Part shown: positions 61,099 through 64,000 of the stretch, piece after piece
Layout: each line of letters opens with the position of its first letter
Numbering within the stretch: position 1 is the first letter of the stretch
Origin: Butyrivibrio sp. X503
Lineage (GTDB): Bacteria > Bacillota > Clostridia > Lachnospirales > Lachnospiraceae
Direction: 5' to 3'
Length of the DNA: 64,000 bases
Assembly (NCBI RefSeq): GCF_003625475.1
Contig: NZ_RAIQ01000004.1
Span: 186,001-250,000 of the forward strand
Program-made: the position numbers and the translations under genes
The notes under the pieces: generated by a model
The model's database searches: none
Told to the model about the DNA's origin: nothing
Seen by the model: only the letters and a program-made list of their open reading frames with translations

Positions 61099-62298
61099 AT
61101 GAGAAGCAAAGCAATCGGATTTGCGCTTGCAGCTATGTTTACGCTCAGCGCCTGCTCAGGGGAAAGCGCTCCAGCGATCGATCCAACAAGCACAGACGCA
61201 AAGGCAACTGAGGCGGCAAGCTCAGATGTAACGACAACTGAAGCAGCAAGCACAGACGGAAACAGTGCTGTAACAAACACAGAAAATGCGGATACTGCAG
61301 CCGTTTCATACAGCGGTTATAAGAAGGCTTATATCGATCTTATTAAAAGTGAAAATGAGAAGATACAAACCGAGGAGCAATTATCTGCGGATGATACCAT
61401 AAGCTATTATCGGATATATGACATTGACAAAAACGGAACTCCGGAACTCTTTATAGAGTACGGATCATCAGAAGACGTTTTTCACTCAAAGATTTACACA
61501 TACGAAGATGACGCTGCGAAATTCATAGAAGATATTAATACAGCTTTCACTTCTCTATGTGCTATTCCCGGCGAAAACGGGGTCCTGCTCCATCTTGCTT
61601 ACTTAGAAGAGGATGATTACAGCAAACTCACTTTGGAAGGCGGAAAGATAACTTCAGAATCACTTTATGAAGGCACGGTCGATACCGAAGATGAATCCAG
61701 TAAGTACAAGATTCCGGATGAAATAATACCGGGATCCTATTACCTTACTTCATATGAATCAAAAAACACCTATCCCATCGAAATGTATGAGGTGATCTCA
61801 TCCGATCCTGTCACAGCGGACAGCAAGGAGTATGCTTACCCGGATAATGATCCCAATTTCTTCACAGATATCATTGCCAATGATGGTACCGTGAATGCGG
61901 TTGCCGACGAAGAATACTTTTATGCAACCGGAAAGATCCCTTTCAGTAAGCTCTTATCAGACGGTGTGACCTATGAATACATCGAAACTCCTATGACTAT
62001 CGGAGATATATCATACGCCGACCTTAACGGCGACGGAGTTTATGAAGGTATCTTCTATTTAAAAGGAAACGGAAACGATTCTCCCACCGCCAGACCGGCT
62101 TTTCGTGGAATCATGAGTAAACAGGATGATGTTGTCTACGTATACCTCACCCTCTATCCTAATGAAGACAGAGTCACTGAAGATGGATTCTTTGTAACAG
62201 ATCCGAATAAGCATAGCAATAATCGCCTCGTAGAGAGAGTCTTATTTGATAAAGAAAAAATCATGAAATACTCTGTTTCTTCCGACAGCATTAAGTAA
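61099..62298 (+). CDS. lipoprotein with EF-hand-like Asp motifs
   Basis: 399 residues. Signal peptide with lipobox LSAC at about 19. A Thr/Ser/Ala/Glu-rich tether with repeated TTTEAAST-like units (about 25-65) follows. The body has DIDKNGTPELFIEYG and DLNGDGVYEGIFYL, calcium-loop-like Asp/Asn patterns common in clostridial extracellular proteins. AAGAGGG precedes the ATG. I do not recognise an enzyme. It is divergent from the mraZ operon and is followed by a strong terminator. Confidence 0.78.
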   Translation: MRSKAIGFALAAMFTLSACSGESAPAIDPTSTDAKATEAASSDVTTTEAASTDGNSAVTNTENADTAAVSYSGYKKAYIDLIKSENEKIQTEEQLSADDTISYYRIYDIDKNGTPELFIEYGSSEDVFHSKIYTYEDDAAKFIEDINTAFTSLCAIPGENGVLLHLAYLEEDDYSKLTLEGGKITSESLYEGTVDTEDESSKYKIPDEIIPGSYYLTSYESKNTYPIEMYEVISSDPVTADSKEYAYPDNDPNFFTDIIANDGTVNAVADEEYFYATGKIPFSKLLSDGVTYEYIETPMTIGDISYADLNGDGVYEGIFYLKGNGNDSPTARPAFRGIMSKQDDVVYVYLTLYPNEDRVTEDGFFVTDPNKHSNNRLVERVLFDKEKIMKYSVSSDSIK

Positions 62299-62320
62299 TA
62301 TTGTATGAACATCAAAAAGA

Positions 62321-62355
62321 GCCGACCTCTTTTTCCAAGAGGCCGGCCCTTTTTT
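62321..62355. terminator. terminator between the lipoprotein gene and lgt
   Basis: GCCGACCTCTT and AAGAGGCCGGC pair with one mismatch around a 4-nt loop, followed by seven T residues on the plus strand. The A-run on the left side lets it also act for lgt on the minus strand. Confidence 0.85.
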
Positions 62356-62363
62356 ATTTATCA

Positions 62364-63287
62364 TTATTCTTCTTTCTTTTCTTCTGAAGATTCTTTTTCC
62401 TCAGTATTCTCCGTGGGAGCCTTTACCTTCACAAACTTGCCCCTCACAAGGATCTCGCATACGATGGCAAATACCACGCACACGATAGCAAGTGCCATGG
62501 ATACGGGAATATGTGTGCCCGCAATATACAAGCGGTCTGTTCTCACGAACTCGATCCATGCTCTTCCGAGGCCATAGCCTCCAAGGTACAAAAGAGTCAT
62601 CTCGCCGTCAAACTTCTTACGCTTAATATATAGAAGCAATATTATAAGAAGAGCAACATTCCAAAGTGATTCATAAAGGAATGTGGGACTAACCTGAACA
62701 TAGTTGGTCGCAGTGCTCATATGCTCTCTCATAAGCTCAGAAACGTCACTAGCTCTTACAATTTCAAGAGGAAGTCTCATCGCAAAGGGGCCGTTCGTAT
62801 ATTCTCCGAACACCTCTCTGTTGGTGAAATTGCCCCATCTTCCGATAGCCTGTCCAAGCACAAGTCCCGGCATGATCGTATCCGTATAGCGAAGGAAGGA
62901 TTTCTTTTTAATCTTCGAATAAATAAATACCGTAAGGAATCCCGCTATTACTCCGCCATAGATCGCAAGTCCGCCGTTTCTTATATAAAGAACACTTATC
63001 GGATCACTCTTATACGAATCCCACGCAAACAGAACATAGTAAATTCTTGCTCCTATTATCGAAAAGACAATGAGATAGATCGCAAGATCCCAGTATTCAT
63101 CGGGATTCTGATCGGTCTTTTTCGCAAGCTTTGCTATAAGAAGAAGTGCAAATAAAAAGCCGCATCCGATTATAACTCCGTATAAAGCTATCTCAAATCC
63201 GAAAACAGTAAAACTCTTAGGCACATTGCGAAGATAAATATTGAGATTGGGAAACGCAATGTCCATTTTTTCCATTATGTCCGGCAT
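62364..63287 (-). CDS. lgt: prolipoprotein diacylglyceryl transferase
   Basis: 307 residues. It attaches diacylglycerol to the lipobox cysteine of lipoproteins, of which this window encodes several. Seven membrane segments. Signatures: YGGVIAGFLTVFIYSKIKK, the essential GRWGNFTNREVFGEYT and a PTFLYESLWN stretch. An acidic tail (TENTEEKESSEEKKEE) ends it. AGGGGAG precedes the ATG. Confidence 0.96.
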   Translation of the reverse strand: MPDIMEKMDIAFPNLNIYLRNVPKSFTVFGFEIALYGVIIGCGFLFALLLIAKLAKKTDQNPDEYWDLAIYLIVFSIIGARIYYVLFAWDSYKSDPISVLYIRNGGLAIYGGVIAGFLTVFIYSKIKKKSFLRYTDTIMPGLVLGQAIGRWGNFTNREVFGEYTNGPFAMRLPLEIVRASDVSELMREHMSTATNYVQVSPTFLYESLWNVALLIILLLYIKRKKFDGEMTLLYLGGYGLGRAWIEFVRTDRLYIAGTHIPVSMALAIVCVVFAIVCEILVRGKFVKVKAPTENTEEKESSEEKKEE

Positions 63288-63319
63288 AGTGTTTTCTCCC
63301 CTTTAATAATGTGTAACGA

Positions 63320-64000
63320 TCAAACGTTGAATCTAAAGAGAATCACGTCGCCATCCTGAACAACGTACTCTTTACCTTCCATACGTACAAGGCCCTTTTC
63401 CTTAGCGGCTGCAATTGAGCCCTCACGAAGAAGATCCTGATAGTTGATAACTTCAGCTTTGATGAAGCCTCTCTCAAAGTCAGTGTGGATCTTACCTGCT
63501 GCCTGAGGTGCCTTTGTTCCGATCTTGATAGTCCAAGCTCTTGTCTCGTCCTCACCTGATGTAAGGAAACTCATAAGTCCGAGAGTCTTATAGCTTGCTG
63601 CGATGAGCTTATCAAGTCCTGACTCTGTAAGTCCCATGCTCTCAAGGAACTCAGCCTTCTCATCCTCATCAAGCTCTGAGATCTCAGCTTCAATCTGAGC
63701 ACTGATAACGAATACTTCGCTGCCTGACTTTGAAGCAAGCTCTTTTACCGCCTTAACATAAGGATTGGATGCTCCGTCGTCAGCAAGATCCTCATCCTTA
63801 ACGTTTGCAGCATAGATCACAGGCTTCCATGTAAGAAGATCGAGAGTGTTGATAAATGCTTTCTCCTCGACATCGTCTACTTCAAGCTCTCTTGCCATCT
63901 TGCCTGCTTCGAGAACCGCTTTGATCTTATTTAAAGTCTCAAGCTCTTTGGCCGCAGCCTTGTCCATTCTGGCTGTCTTGGAAACCTTGGCTATTCTTCT
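63320..64000 (-). CDS. ychF: YchF-type GTP/ATP-binding protein, 5' part beyond window
   Basis: The frame stays open through base 64000, so only the last 226 codons are present. The C-terminal half is clear: KPVIYAANVKDEDLADDG, the helical part, then a TGS domain (RAWTIKIGTKAPQAAGKIHTDFERGFIKAEVINYQDLL) and the end YVVQDGDVILFRFNV. YchF is an Obg-family ATPase linked to ribosomes and redox stress. The G domain lies outside the window. Confidence 0.95.
   Translation of the reverse strand, partial: RRIAKVSKTARMDKAAAKELETLNKIKAVLEAGKMARELEVDDVEEKAFINTLDLLTWKPVIYAANVKDEDLADDGASNPYVKAVKELASKSGSEVFVISAQIEAEISELDEDEKAEFLESMGLTESGLDKLIAASYKTLGLMSFLTSGEDETRAWTIKIGTKAPQAAGKIHTDFERGFIKAEVINYQDLLREGSIAAAKEKGLVRMEGKEYVVQDGDVILFRFNV

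Noticed and set aside
62305-62577. Plus-strand open frame after the lipoprotein gene
   Set aside because: It runs through the terminator and lies opposite lgt, which is clearly coding on the other strand.

Overview
The window looks like the chromosome of a low-GC Gram-positive anaerobe of the class Clostridia, most probably a Lachnospiraceae member. Evidence is the gene content and order: cysS-mrnC-rlmB-sigH, rpmE-yqhQ-prmC-prfA, a mraZ-led division and cell-wall cluster, QueH, an AroE-AroK fusion, strong AGGAGG-type ribosome sites and several TTG starts. No rRNA, prophage, transposase or CRISPR array is visible. Most genes lie on the minus strand. Both edges cut genes: comEC on the left and ychF on the right.

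Region by region. 1-6.0 kb: a tight minus-strand run comEA, response regulator, histidine kinase, GerMN lipoprotein, comEC, which places DNA-uptake genes in one transcript with a two-component system. 6.1-14.0 kb: arginine biosynthesis, argC-GNAT-argJ-argB-argD plus an orphan solute-binding protein, divergent from argG across a symmetric promoter region with two 13-bp repeats 30 bp apart. 14.0-18.1 kb: small regulators (DUF1294 protein, orphan LytTR regulator, DegV fatty-acid-binding protein, LacI-type repressor, Hpt protein). 18.2-21.5 kb: translation termination and ribosome genes (prfA, prmC, yqhQ, rpmE). 21.6-23.5 kb: a zinc-ribbon membrane protein and a secreted coiled-coil protein with a mini-ORF in its leader. 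23.7-31.6 kb: sigH, rlmB, mrnC, cysS, ispF, azlCD, an alanyl-tRNA editing protein, a CarD regulator with a cre-like site, and acetyltransferases. 31.6-35.6 kb: an EAL membrane protein, a GH13 glycosidase, tRNA-Met and a small membrane protein. 35.6-42.7 kb: a stand-alone FakA C-terminal domain, a MATE pump, a 27-bp tandem repeat with hairpins, argS, queH, aroE-aroK and two Lachnospiraceae-type hypotheticals.

42.8-45.1 kb is the most accessory-looking part. It holds an AT-rich islet with an Imm30-like immunity gene, a broken ankyrin paralog, an out-of-frame gene remnant, an intact ankyrin protein and two small helical proteins resembling the secretion partners of LXG toxins, with no toxin present. 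Next to it is a roughly 190-nt near-perfect palindrome that looks like a MITE or a long hairpin RNA.

45.1-50.1 kb is a five-gene peptide ABC transporter operon. 50.2-60.96 kb is nrdR, ftsZ (own promoter) and the dcw cluster ftsQ, ftsW, murD, mraY, PBP, ftsL, rsmH, mraZ, preceded by four MraZ-type repeats at exact 10-bp spacing. 61.1-64 kb has an EF-hand-like lipoprotein, lgt and the 3' part of ychF.

All calls come from reading the sequence and family knowledge. No database search was run.
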